DNA from: Diphasiastrum complanatum
Lineage: Eukaryota > Streptophyta > Lycopodiopsida > Lycopodiales > Lycopodiaceae
Reading direction: 5' to 3'
DNA length: 64,000 nucleotides
Assembly (NCBI GenBank): GCA_029204225.1
Contig: CM055111.1
Location: forward strand, 26,443,540-26,507,539
Shown: positions 53,901 to 61,800 of the stretch, in pieces
How positions within the stretch are numbered: position 1 is the first letter of the stretch
How the letters are laid out: every line of letters begins with the position of its first letter
Program-made: the position numbers and the translations under genes
Notes under the pieces: generated by a model
What the model saw: the letters and a program-made list of their open reading frames with translations, nothing else
The model's database searches: none
What the model was told of the DNA's origin: nothing

Positions 53901-56876
53901 GAACGTTGGGTTCAGGACTCTAAATGCTAGTTGCATTGGATGTTCTTTTCTCTTCCTCATTGATGTGGCAGATTGGAGTCAAATTCCTGAACTCAAGGCG
54001 CAGGAAGTCCTAACTGATAACTTTTTTGGCCAAGAATTTTTGGAATGCAACCTTACACAAATTACATGGGCAAGAAAACGAAGAAAACCCCAAACATTGT
54101 CCAGCCATTGGAAACTTAAGCCTCCCCAATGTAGACATGTCCGTGCACTGTAAACGTTAAACTCCCTGTCATGAATAATACATTAAAAGAATAAACATAT
54201 GAATTCTATACATATCTACTAACCTAATAAAAACCTCTGTGGACTTCATAAATGTCACTTCATAAATCTAAAGAGAATCAGATATTCAGAAAAATAGCAG
54301 CGCACGCACGCGCGCACACACACACAGAAAATTGCTGTGTATGTTTACGACTTTGCAGAAAACCTATTATCATTCGTTTTTACAAAAATGGCTAGCACAA
54401 CAATAAATAGAACTTCATGGCTCTTATTTCTAATAATCTGCAAGGTCCTTTTCTCCATTTTATTGCCTCTAGATTTGATATACGCTAGTATCACCTTGGA
54501 AGAGTCTAAGTTTATGATAGCACATCAACTAGCTAGGAGTCAGCTGCTATTCAAAGTGGCCTTGTGAAGTGTGGTATTGGACAGTTAAACAAAATTTTGA
54601 ACATTTGTAAATCTTTGCCGAAAATAACTGAGTGAAAATTAGGGGAAAATTCTGAACCACAATAGATTGTTCATGAGCAAAGACATGATTGGATTGCAAT
54701 GGACAGATAGAGAGTGAATCAATGGAGAGGAAAATGAATATAGGGGAAGATATCATCCTTTTTGCAACATATCCGAGTCTCCACAATGCTACTGAACTCT
54801 TGCCATTTTTTAAGCAAAAATCCCTTAGTGTGCGCTAAAGGAGCCCACAGTGCCCGACAACAGGCACGTTGCTAGACTTTGCACATTTACAGGAACAAAT
54901 ACCTTCTTTATCAAGTTGATAGGAAGCTTCACCAGGAGTTCAGTAAATACTCAGAAACTACAACAATTTTAAGAGCTACTGAGTAACCACCCAGAAGAAC
55001 TTCAGTGCAAAAAAGCCTCGAAATGAGTGCAAGCAAGATATGCAGAATCCTCGTCACATTACCAGAGGGGGCCAACTGGCATGTACTACATGGAAAATCA
55101 GCAACAATACTTTAGATCATCAATTCCATCATGTAGAGAATTAACTATATGCAACAATAACCAAGCTCATTTAGCAAACAAACAAGAGCAGATGCAGACC
55201 ACATGCATAGATGCCCATTCATAGTAGCTTTACACAATTGATCATGCAAAAGGCTAGCAGTAGAAAGCACACTTGAATAGGTCTGTACTTCCTCTTTAAA
55301 GAACAATTGCAAGTATACTTACATATGATCACCTAGGTTGCTCAAAAAGGAAACTTCAAGCACCTACAAAAAGTGGCTGATAAGCAAAATACATACAAAA
55401 CTTAGTACAAATCGGATGTTAAAAAACCCTCTAAAGCATGACAGTAAGAGTCAGTTTTTAAGCTTCTAGATTATATTCTTTATCCAGCTTACATTTCAGA
55501 GTTGAGGGCCTCTATTCTGCTGGAATGCCTACACACATTCCTTCAGAGTCAAATGATCCTTGATTCTTTCCTCTGATTCTGTTCCAGTTAGGATTAGGCA
55601 CATGAAACAAAAATCTTATAACTATAAGTTAACTAATCATTTTTTACCTTGGTGGTACTATGAGCTCATTCTGAAAGTAGTGAGGTTGCATGGTGACCAT
55701 TCATGCTGTGATAAGTCTTACATTTGAAGTTATATTTCCTTGGCTAGAGCAACAAGCACTCTCGTATAGCCACTTGAGTGAGGGACAAGTTCTAGACTTG
55801 AAGAAGCCTACTGGACAAATATAAGTATCTGGAGATTCAGATACAAATAGGCACACCAATAGTTACACCATCCTCTAAACTTCTAAAGATGCAGCTGTGT
55901 TCAATAGGCACAATAATAGCAAATCAGTTAATTTGGACAGCAGGCAATGAGCAAGGGATATGGTATCAGCCACGCACAAAAAAGGGCTCACTCCTGCCAA
56001 CCTTCTGATAGAAGCGATACAGCATTTACATGCAAGTCATAGGGCTATCCAAGCCTGCTACATACACCAGCTTAGAAAAAAACCTTGCAATAAAAATTGG
56101 TTGTAATCAGGCCATACCAGAGCGCCTCAACTAGAATATTTCATCAATTTTCTAATGTCACTGACATTGTCTGTACTCCAGTAGTAGCATCTGAACATAG
56201 ACATATATGAACACATGACTGCTACTTGCCATACTGATTCATCTACTTTAAATCTTTTTCAAAGTGACAAGAAACACTTACAATCGTGGTAGAGACTTCG
56301 GATCTAGCCAGTCTCCTCGATGAAATGCACAGATAGGTTGCTCTGCGGTAGCAATGAGATATTTGTCATCACCTTCGCCTGTAACCTATGACAGAATTTT
56401 TCAACCATCCTCATTTCAGAATGAAATTTTCAATCTATGAACTATGGGCAAAGGGGCATGATGACGCCACAGTACCAACATATGCAAAGCACAGAATGGT
56501 ACAAGTGACTTTCATTTGAAACTCAGAATTTTAGAGCAAGTTAATTCTGCAACTGTCAAGCACATTAATCTCAGTTGTATCTCACATGTTAACTTGGGAA
56601 GACTCAAGTTTCAAACCTCGTGAACTAATGCTGAGAAGATTCAGGAACACCCTGTGAGAAACAGTTAAAACTAGCAAGTCACCTTGTACAATTCTTCATC
56701 GAACTGTGCTAGCTGTGCACACTCTGCCATGACTTCCTTTCTCATAAAAAAGGGGGTCTGGAGGGGAGTATATCCCCGCTTCATGAGAAAAGCAAGACCA
56801 AAGTTGATCAGTGCTTGATTGAGCAGAACACCATATCCTTTTAGATAGTATCCCCTACCTCCTGCTATATCAGCAC
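44235..56876 (-). CDS. SerRS: Seryl-tRNA synthetase, cytosolic type (3' six exons)
   Basis: The enzyme attaches serine to tRNA(Ser) and tRNA(Sec) for cytosolic translation. Six exons on the minus strand join in frame: 56,876-56,683, 56,385-56,282, 52,824-52,641, 45,717-45,538, 44,780-44,583 and 44,303-44,235. They give about 310 residues, roughly the last two thirds of a protein of about 450. The class II catalytic core is complete in outline. Motif 1 is in the [16 protein letters not shown] region. The serine-site TAEQP, motif 2 ([13 protein letters not shown], then [11 protein letters not shown]) and motif 3 ([18 protein letters not shown]) are all present. The N-terminal tRNA-binding coiled coil is missing and must lie beyond the window. 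Introns are 297, 3,457, 6,923, 757 and about 279 bases. No stop or frameshift interrupts the exons, so the gene looks functional. Confidence 0.93.
44514..44569. repeat. (GA)n microsatellite at the start of the last SerRS intron
   Basis: 28 GA units on the plus strand, thus (TC)n in the sense of the gene. It begins within about 13 bases of the preferred 5' splice site and follows directly on the alternative one. Confidence 0.98.
44583..44780 (-). CDS. SerRS: SerRS exon (motif 3)
   Basis: Acceptor GTCTGCAG. It encodes [20 protein letters not shown] then [28 protein letters not shown] and KETKQKK. The Arg of motif 3 is present. Two in-frame donors are possible: GTAAAG after 44,583 (preferred, better match) or GTCTCT after 44,571. 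Either joins in phase to the last exon. Confidence 0.88.
45538..45717 (-). CDS. SerRS: SerRS exon before motif 3, with GC donor
   Basis: Acceptor CATTTCAG. It encodes [20 protein letters not shown] through [11 protein letters not shown], exactly 60 codons. The exon ends AAG followed by GCAAGT, so the next intron begins GC. The reading and the family alignment both require the junction at this place. Confidence 0.93.
46503..46736 (+). repeat. Gypsy LTR fragment (same family as 18,010-18,771)
   Basis: Begins TGTTATGGACCATAACGG. The blocks CCTCGCAAGGG, TTTCACGTGTCAGCATCCTA, TATATAGAGGCGGG and GGATGGAGAGCACGTGCGAG are in the same order as in the minus-strand copy at 18.0-18.8 kb. The match ends near 46,736, where a gag-like sequence begins, so the LTR is truncated. 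It lies in the large SerRS intron, antisense to the gene. Confidence 0.65.
46737..47450 (+). pseudogene. Gag-like fragment with zinc-knuckle remnant
   Basis: Right after the LTR fragment one frame reads [20 protein letters not shown] (about 46,753-46,812), a CCHC-like knuckle lacking its first Cys. A 112-codon frame at 47,033-47,371 is not recognised. Stops break all frames. It is probably the interior of the gypsy element whose LTR precedes it, internally deleted. Confidence 0.4.
47451..48049. other. SerRS intron sequence, no feature recognised
   Basis: No coding motif is visible. Part may be the RNase H side of the minus-strand gypsy fragment that follows, but it is too degraded to say. 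Confidence 0.3.
48050..48590 (-). pseudogene. Gypsy reverse transcriptase fragment (chromovirus-like)
   Basis: On the minus strand, [31 protein letters not shown] and [17 protein letters not shown] are followed by a stop at 48,302. Then [34 protein letters not shown] and [12 protein letters not shown] lead down to about 48,065. The catalytic FLDD is intact. A Leu-Lys-Pro type block before GAPVL is lost. It sits in the SerRS intron, in the same orientation as the gene. Confidence 0.82.
48825..49476 (-). pseudogene. Gypsy protease-region fragment, internally duplicated
   Basis: The minus-strand frame 49,169-48,825 has [20 protein letters not shown] and [18 protein letters not shown], the distal part of a gypsy protease (the ILGxxWL motif). 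The segment before it is present twice in tandem (see the repeat entry). It belongs with the RT fragment at 48.05-48.59 kb, in the same orientation and expected order. Confidence 0.65.
48981..49472. repeat. 256-bp tandem duplication
   Basis: TTTACCTAGAATTG starts at 48,981 and again at 49,237. Both copies continue through CTTATCCAGATT, AAACTTGTTGGTCCTCC, ACTTGTGATCACTTGGTG and AGCATTAATAAAGTTATG before diverging. Base differences are scattered, so the duplication is not recent. Confidence 0.9.
49637..49756. repeat. Near-perfect 56-bp inverted repeat with 8-base loop
   Basis: The left arm 49,637-49,692 (TATGTTAATATCACTATCCG to CAACCAT) and right arm 49,701-49,756 are complementary with one mismatch (G/A at the CACAGCAAAG position). 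The loop is TTAGCTCC. With one further mismatch the pairing extends several more bases outward. It lies in the 6.9-kb SerRS intron, so a pre-mRNA from the gene would contain the hairpin. Confidence 0.93.
50386..50487. repeat. Cluster of GATTCGC/GCGAATC palindromic words
   Basis: CATAGTTGCAGCGAATC begins here and recurs at 50,804. The stretch is built of repeated AATCGCGATT-like words (for example CAATCGCGATTTAG and AAATCGCGATTTACC). Confidence 0.75.
50804..51628. mobile_element. Inverted-repeat element with G-rich core
   Basis: The left arm (about 50,804-50,955) starts GCAGCGAATCTCGATTCG, contains a run of about 36 A and ends in a TTTTTTTAGG phrase. The right arm (about 51,490-51,628), read in reverse complement, starts GCAGCGCGATTCCCGAATCG, contains a homopolymer tract and ends TTTTTTTAGG. 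The arms match imperfectly over about 140 bases. The core (51,140-51,400) is G-rich. There is no coding sequence. It fits a MITE-like or foldback element. The superfamily is not clear and no target duplication was identified. Confidence 0.5.
51256..51378. repeat. G-rich tandem units able to form hairpins
   Basis: Four units of roughly 30-34 bases, each with GGGGG-TT(C/T)-GGGGG followed by CAACG, CGGTAG or CAGTAG and CCCCC. Each unit can fold into a short G/C hairpin, and the G runs could also form quadruplexes. Confidence 0.85.
51629..52296. other. SerRS intron sequence, no feature recognised
   Basis: Ordinary AT-rich intron sequence without coding motifs, element ends or tandem repeats. Confidence 0.4.
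52297..52451. repeat. 91-bp tandem duplication
   Basis: TCTATGCAAGGCTATCAAAT (52,297) recurs as TCTATGCAAGGCTTTCAAAT (52,388), followed in both by TTTC-AGGTA-CATC-GAG and TTTTCATTCTT-like text to AGTCTC. The copies differ at about one base in eight. Confidence 0.8.
52641..52824 (-). CDS. SerRS: SerRS exon (motif 2)
   Basis: Acceptor GATGTAG, donor GTGTGA. It encodes [20 protein letters not shown] through NSEEFYTE, including the motif 2 Arg and Glu used for ATP and acceptor-stem binding. Confidence 0.95.
52825..56281 (-). other. SerRS intron (3,457 bp), no insertions recognised
   Basis: Intron between the TAEQP exon and the motif 2 exon, with GTAAGTG donor and GATGTAG acceptor. It has a short CA/CG alternating run near 54,300-54,326 and otherwise no coding motif or repeat pair that I could see. 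Confidence 0.6.
56282..56385 (-). CDS. SerRS: SerRS exon (serine-binding TAEQP)
   Basis: Acceptor TCATAG, donor GTAAGTG. It encodes [20 protein letters not shown] then [14 protein letters not shown]. The TAEQP motif contacts the serine. It ends with two bases of a codon completed by the next exon. Confidence 0.93.
56683..56876 (-). CDS. SerRS: SerRS exon (motif 1 region)
   Basis: Preceded by acceptor TCTGCAG and followed by donor GTGACT. It starts with two bases of a split Gly codon, then [20 protein letters not shown] and on to [13 protein letters not shown]. It holds motif 1 of class II synthetases. The upstream exon is outside the recognisable part of the window; a LINE starts about 80 bases upstream. 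Confidence 0.93.
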
Positions 56877-56952
56877 CTGCAGACCATGACCAACATATGC
56901 AGAAAAATACAATAGTTTAGATAACCAGATTTATAGCTAACAATGGCTGTAC

Positions 56953-56955
<3 letters not shown>

Positions 56956-57025
<70 letters not shown>
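56956..57025. repeat. (CT)n microsatellite upstream of the LINE
   Basis: 35 CT units on the plus strand, beginning at ACTAAT and ending at CGCACGTGC. It lies at the apparent left edge of the LINE and 80 bases upstream of a SerRS exon. Confidence 0.98.
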
Positions 57026-57028
<3 letters not shown>

Positions 57029-57248
57029 CGTGCACGCACGGATCTGGGCGCCAGTGGATCTCCATGGCCTAGCGATGGCTGTCCTCCATCGCCCTTCCTC
57101 CATCGCACCTGCTCCATCTGCTGGCCTCCATCGCATTTCTGCACCTGTCCTCCATCGCTGATCTGCTGGCTCCCTGATCTGCTGGCTCCATCGCTGTCTT
57201 CCATCGCACCTTCCTGTCCCTCATCGCTGATCTGCTGGATCCCTCATA

Positions 57249-58178
57249 ATGCCACGTTGCAAAGGAGTCGTTGCCACCACTTTTGAACCATCCTCCGTCT
57301 CCAACAATGCTTCAACATCTTCCTTACAGCCAGATCCACCTACCCCTCCTGCTTCTATGCCTGTTGCGGTTCCTATCTCTCCATCAAACCCTATTCTTGA
57401 CAATAGTGAAACTACTGTAGCTATTCCCTTGACTCCAAACACTCCAGAAGCACCTGTTTCTCTCCCTCCATGTGCATTGGTCAAACTTCTTCGGGATGAT
57501 CAACTCCGTCTATTTGAATACCTCAACAATCACAAAGAGCAACCGGCTTCTCATGATTCCTTGCTTCTAGTGGTGCAATCGCATCTTCAGAAGTTGGATA
57601 CTTCCATTCAAGAACTCAAGAACGAAGTTATAGTTATAAAAAGTGAAGCCTCTTCCCAAATCGCTACTTCGGCAAAAATTCAGCAACTCGAAAATCAGGT
57701 GGAACAACACCATACGGCTGTCCAGTCATGGGCAGATGTGCTTAAAGGTTCGTCTCCAATTATCTCTCCACCTCCGCCTTCACCTTCGCTTATCTCAGCC
57801 ACGTTCACTAAGAGTCGTCTGCGAGAGCATAAAGCTCTCAATGTTCGTGTTAAAGGTATTCCGAACTCTCAAAATGCTGTTGCGGAAGCTGAGAAATTTT
57901 TGGAAGGAGATCTTCAACACCATAGCAAAGAAATGGAAACTGCCAGCCGACCTAAGAAGGACCTGGATACTCTTGTCATCCGCTTCACATTTGTGTCCCA
58001 CCGGCATGAAGTTCTTGGGAAGAGATTCAAATTGCGGGAAACCAAAATCTACCTGGACGAAGATCTTACCTTCATCCAAGTTCAAGAACGTAAGAAGGCA
58101 AGACAAGAAGCTCTATCAACTGGCAAACGGCTTATCTATCGTGATGGTATTATCAGACTAGTAGATCGAAAGCCATAG
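57249..58178 (+). CDS. LINE ORF1 protein, coiled coil plus RRM-like domain
   Basis: This is a 309-codon open frame without interruption. The N-terminal 75 residues are rich in Ser, Pro and Thr. Residues of about 95-165 (SHLQKLDTSIQELKNEVIVI then AKIQQLENQVEQ) have coiled-coil character. Residues of about 195-225 (ALNVRVKGIPNSQNAVAEAE) and 255-307 (KLRETKIYLDEDLTFIQVQE then GKRLIYRDGIIRLVDRKP) resemble the RRM-like and C-terminal RNA-binding domains of L1-type ORF1 proteins (the expected pattern is an IYLDEDLTP-like block, a basic helix, then a short RDGxI). Such proteins trimerise and bind the element RNA. No zinc knuckle is seen. Family assignment is by pattern only. It is the best-preserved mobile-element protein in the window. 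Confidence 0.7.
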   Translation: MPRCKGVVATTFEPSSVSNNASTSSLQPDPPTPPASMPVAVPISPSNPILDNSETTVAIPLTPNTPEAPVSLPPCALVKLLRDDQLRLFEYLNNHKEQPASHDSLLLVVQSHLQKLDTSIQELKNEVIVIKSEASSQIATSAKIQQLENQVEQHHTAVQSWADVLKGSSPIISPPPPSPSLISATFTKSRLREHKALNVRVKGIPNSQNAVAEAEKFLEGDLQHHSKEMETASRPKKDLDTLVIRFTFVSHRHEVLGKRFKLRETKIYLDEDLTFIQVQERKKARQEALSTGKRLIYRDGIIRLVDRKP

Positions 58179-58398
58179 TTAATGATAATTTTGAGATAGA
58201 ATTTGAGATAGAGAAATGAAGAGATGTCCAGTTGAACATGTAAATGGTCTATGTACCATATAATCCTGGCTATATGACTCTCTTCCTAGTTAGTTTGTTT
58301 GTTTTTTTTGCTTTGACCGCACTGATTTGTTTTGTGTCCAACTTAGTTGATGTACTGTCGTCTTATACGCCTTTGGCATGGAAAAGACGTTAATAAAG

Positions 58399-58400
<2 letters not shown>

Positions 58401-58442
<42 letters not shown>
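58401..58442. repeat. (CT)n microsatellite between LINE ORF1 and ORF2
   Basis: 21 CT units, immediately after TAATAAAGCA. The position after an AATAAA-like word, in a short spacer downstream of ORF1, is noted in the findings. Confidence 0.98.
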
Positions 58443-58444
<2 letters not shown>

Positions 58445-58639
58445 CTTGATTAGGAATGCAAAGAAGCCCAGAGAGTGAAGGAATATGCCATAAACAACAA
58501 GAAGGCAGCCATGACATATCATAAGTTAACATAAAAGAAAAAAGGAGACTTGAATAAGGCAACAACATTGGCTATCCAATGTGTGCTTGTTGGACCAAGA
58601 ACTACAAAGATAGGAAGTTGGTCAAGGTACGAGAGCAGC

Positions 58640-59676
58640 CCGGGTCCCCATCCACACCATATGCGCATTGGGATGCGGAATTGTAATGGCGTCCTCATCA
58701 CCTACAGCAGGAGGCCTAGCAAATTTCATTTCACATAGGGAAATCCTTCTTTTTATGGAGACACATGAGAGTTGGGACAAAGGATTGCCAATATTTCGGG
58801 GTTTAAGATGGGACTCAGTTTACCGTTTAGAGACGAGATCCACGAGTGGCAAAGGATCTGGTGGGTTAACTTGCTTGTATAGAGATTCACTCATGCAGTG
58901 GTCGAGATGATTAGACATGATGAGCAGGCACGGTACCTTTGGATTTGACTATCGGGCCAAGGCATTGGACTGACAAAGATCCCTACATAGCTGCATATTA
59001 CTTCCCTCCTGAGACTTCAACCTTTGTTGTGTCTGACTACTCTTTCTCTTTTTGTTTGGGCACCTTCACATTTCATTCCCCTCCCACCCATCCTGCCATG
59101 GACAAAGCACTCAAAAAAAAATGAGCAAAATCATCAAACTCTTTCAAAAACTGTTTTTTAAGAGACAATTATGAGCAGAGTCATGTTTCAATATCTTTAG
59201 TAATAATGAACTGCTTATTTATGTTATTCGATCCGTTTATATGGTCAACAAGGAATACACATCACTATACCAAGACTCACATCTCTCCCTACTTCAAAAA
59301 TTTCCACCCACTCACAACACAAGCCACTTTCCTCACCTTCCCTATCCTTTCCATTTAAAGGCCACAATTACACCCTCTCAGCCAAACTCCTTAGTTGCAG
59401 ACATCCTTTCACCTGTTCTCGCCACCCTTCTCAACCAAGTCATTGTCAGGGGCTTTCCTCAATCATGGTCCACCAATGTTATCCATCCCATCAGTGATAA
59501 TTACCACAACATTGTGATTGGCCACACCATTGTGAATCTCTATTGCAAAATTCTACAAGCGGCAGTAAGTGATGAGGCTAAAATGAGACGGCAACAAAGA
59601 TTGGGTCAGGTGAGACTTTAGAGCCCAACATTCTACCACGGACCGTGTGTTCACTCTCAGAGCCATGATTGAGGAG
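58640..59676 (+). pseudogene. LINE ORF2: APE-type endonuclease and RT start
   Basis: Near 58,660 the endonuclease start reads MRIGMRNCNG (Trp of the usual WNCNG changed to Arg). LLFMETHESWDKGLP follows, with the catalytic Glu of the QET-like motif. KGSGGLTCLYRDSL comes next and, in another frame, the YIAAYYFPPETSTF block. The RT part includes VADILSPVLATLLNQVIVRG then FPQSWSTNVIHPISD and, near 59,643, DRVFTLRAMIEEG, which matches the TTDHVFTLRAIIEE block of LINE RTs. At least three frames are needed. The rest of RT, with its FADD, is lost. Confidence 0.68.
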
Positions 59677-59678
59677 GG

Positions 59679-60180
59679 TGTTGGAATGTAAATGGAATTG
59701 CTTACATTACCATAGGTTACTTTGACCCAAAAGGTCAAGAGTTGTGTAACCATGGTCATTTATTATATTAGGCCTACTAAACTTAGAGTTAGCTAAGTTA
59801 GTATGAAATTAACTTGGTAGGGACTCATGGGTCCACTAGGCCTAATTGTGACATTAAGTACCCCAACTTGACATATTGGAAGTACCTTATTCTTTCTATG
59901 TAACTTATAGAAAGTTGGATAGTCAATAGTCAAGTAGTTGGAAAGCCAATAGTCAAGTAGTTGGATAGCCAATAGTCATGAAGTTAGATAGTCATCTTGG
60001 ACTATATATATGTGTGCATCCCATTTGTACTAAACACTTTTGTAAGCAATAATGACTATTCTCCTTGGCTGTCCACGAGTTTCTACAAGAGGGTTTCTAG
60101 CCATCTCTCTCTTTCTTTTGAGAATGCTTTGTGTGATTGAATAGTTAAGATCCTGGATCCTTAGGCTTCTATTTCCTACA
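59679..60180 (+). repeat. Copia 5' LTR
   Basis: 502 bases, TGTTGGAATG to TTTCCTACA. A TATA box (GACTATATATATG) lies at about 60,001-60,011. Upstream, near 59,920-59,990, three 23-base units of the type AATAGTCAAGTAGTTGGAAA lie in tandem in U3. The end is fixed by the primer-binding site that follows at once. Confidence 0.85.
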
Positions 60181-60192
60181 TGGTATCAGAGC
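60181..60192 (+). promoter_or_regulatory. Copia primer-binding site (initiator Met-tRNA)
   Basis: TGGTATCAGAGC directly follows the LTR. It is the standard copia site, complementary to the 3' end of initiator Met-tRNA. Confidence 0.93.
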
Positions 60193-60781
60193 CTTTAGGT
60201 GATCATATTGCTTGCAGGAGGGCGCCTAATAGGAAGCTATCTTCTTCCCCTTTTGGTTGCAGAAAATCATCAAGCTGCTGATTTTTGCAGGAGAAGAATC
60301 TGTTCATCTTCTTATAGCTTTTTTGTAGGAAATTGCAAGGCACCTTCACCTATTTGAGAGCTAGCAGTAGGGCGCCCACGCTCAAACCAATTGCATGTGA
60401 TCTTGACTCAATTACCTGCTGAAAATTTCAGATTTACTTCTTAAATGAAGATACATGCGTTTTGGACACATTTCTTGCTGAAATTCCCCTGTTGGTGAGC
60501 TTGGAGTAGGGCGCTACCATCAGCTCTATATGCACATAGTGTGCACTCTTTTTAGCCACAAATTTCTGGTTTGGTTTTGGCTTCATTTGAAGTCTACATA
60601 TTTGTGAGCATTCTGTTTTTTGTGCAGAAATCAGCCACCTATTTCATTACTTGTCGAGCAAATTGCATGTGGAGTATTGCAATCTATTGTGCTCATAGTT
60701 TCAGCTTGAGGTTGCTGCCCTTTGAGTAGATTTTGTCTTGGAAAGTCTATTTCCTATCTACTACAAGCTGATTTTTCTGTT

Positions 60782-61800
60782 ATGGCTAAATCGGAGTCTA
60801 TTGGTTCTTTATTTAATGAAGATAGGCTAGATGGCACAAACTATTCCTTGTGGTGCTACATGATAAAGAACCTTCTAATTGCTAAAGGTTTGTGGGAAGT
60901 AGTTAATGGTGACGAAGAGAGGCCGCCTACCTTGGCACCTATTACACCATCAAGAACAACTACTTCTTCATCTACGGAGGTGTCTTCAGATGAGCATAAG
61001 AAGTGGGATCGATGAGATGCACAAGCACATTCCGTCATTGCATTATCAATGAAGAGATCTATCCTTCCTCGTATTAGATCATGCAAGACTTCAAAAAGTG
61101 CTTGGGAGACTCTTGCCAAGATGTTTCAAGTAAAGAATGCGGCAAAAGTGGTATATCTTCGAAATCAACTTTCTATCTTGATGAAGATGCAAGAAGGTGA
61201 TTTGCTTACAAACCACTTGACGAAGATCAAGGATCTCGAGAGGAGCTTCTTAGTATTGATGAGGTGATTGAGAACTCACAATTTGTATCTATTACTCTCA
61301 CTCTCTTCCTAATTCTTACCTTCCATCTGTGTCATCATTGAGCATTTCTCTTAGGGGACAGCAAATCTCCTTGACGAACTTGTTGGCTTACTTCTTCAAG
61401 AAGAGCAAACAAGGATCAACTTTGGTGAACAAGAAGATCAAGCTTTCTTTGCAAAAGGCAAAGGCAAAGGCAAGTGGAAAGGGAAGCCTTCTTTCAAAAC
61501 TTCCAAAGATGATCAAAAATCTAAGGAAGCTCAAGATCAAGACTCCAAGAAGAAGGGTAAGTGCCACTATTGCAAGAAGATTGGGCATCACATCAAAGAA
61601 ATCAGGAAGAGGGTTGCAAAGGAAAAAGAGAAAGGTAACGATACAAGTACCGCCATTATTACTTTGGAACAACAATTTGGAAAGGAGGATAATCTTGTCA
61701 ATAATGATTATGCTTTTGTCACTAATAATCTCATCTCTCCTCAAGACGAGATTTCTGCCACTTCAAATCTTGCTGGTTTTTCAGAACATCTCATCTTCAA
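60782..61800 (+). pseudogene. Copia gag with damaged zinc knuckle
   Basis: The likely start is ATG 60,782 (MAKSESIGSLFNEDRLDGTN then YSLWCYMIKNLL). The capsid region continues with KSAWETLAKMFQVKNAAKVV. A TGA at 61,013-61,015 stands where CGA or GGA would be expected. The frame changes at about 61,215-61,330. The knuckle near 61,561 reads CHYCKKIGHHIKEIRK, with Ile instead of the final Cys. A large open frame starting at 61,329 covers this region out of register for about 160 codons, so its N-terminal sequence is not real gag. Confidence 0.75.

Larger units (their letters stand above)
57026..59678 (+). mobile_element. LINE (non-LTR) retrotransposon, truncated by a copia insertion
   Basis: On the plus strand it has a GC-rich leader of repeated words (TCCATCGC and CTGATCTGCTGG), then an open ORF1 (57,249-58,178). 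ORF2 starts with an endonuclease (58,640-59,080) and the beginning of an RT (59,330-59,676). The RT is cut at 59,678 where a copia LTR starts. It lies antisense in the intron region upstream of the first visible SerRS exon. Confidence 0.7.

Noticed and set aside
56870-57204. Arg-Glu repeat frames at 57.0 kb
   Set aside because: Products of the CT array read on the minus strand; no conserved sequence flanks it.
61329-61800. N-terminal 155 residues of the 724-codon open frame as a real protein
   Set aside because: The true gag reading with its zinc knuckle lies in another frame here. The open frame is accidental until the protease at about 61,800.
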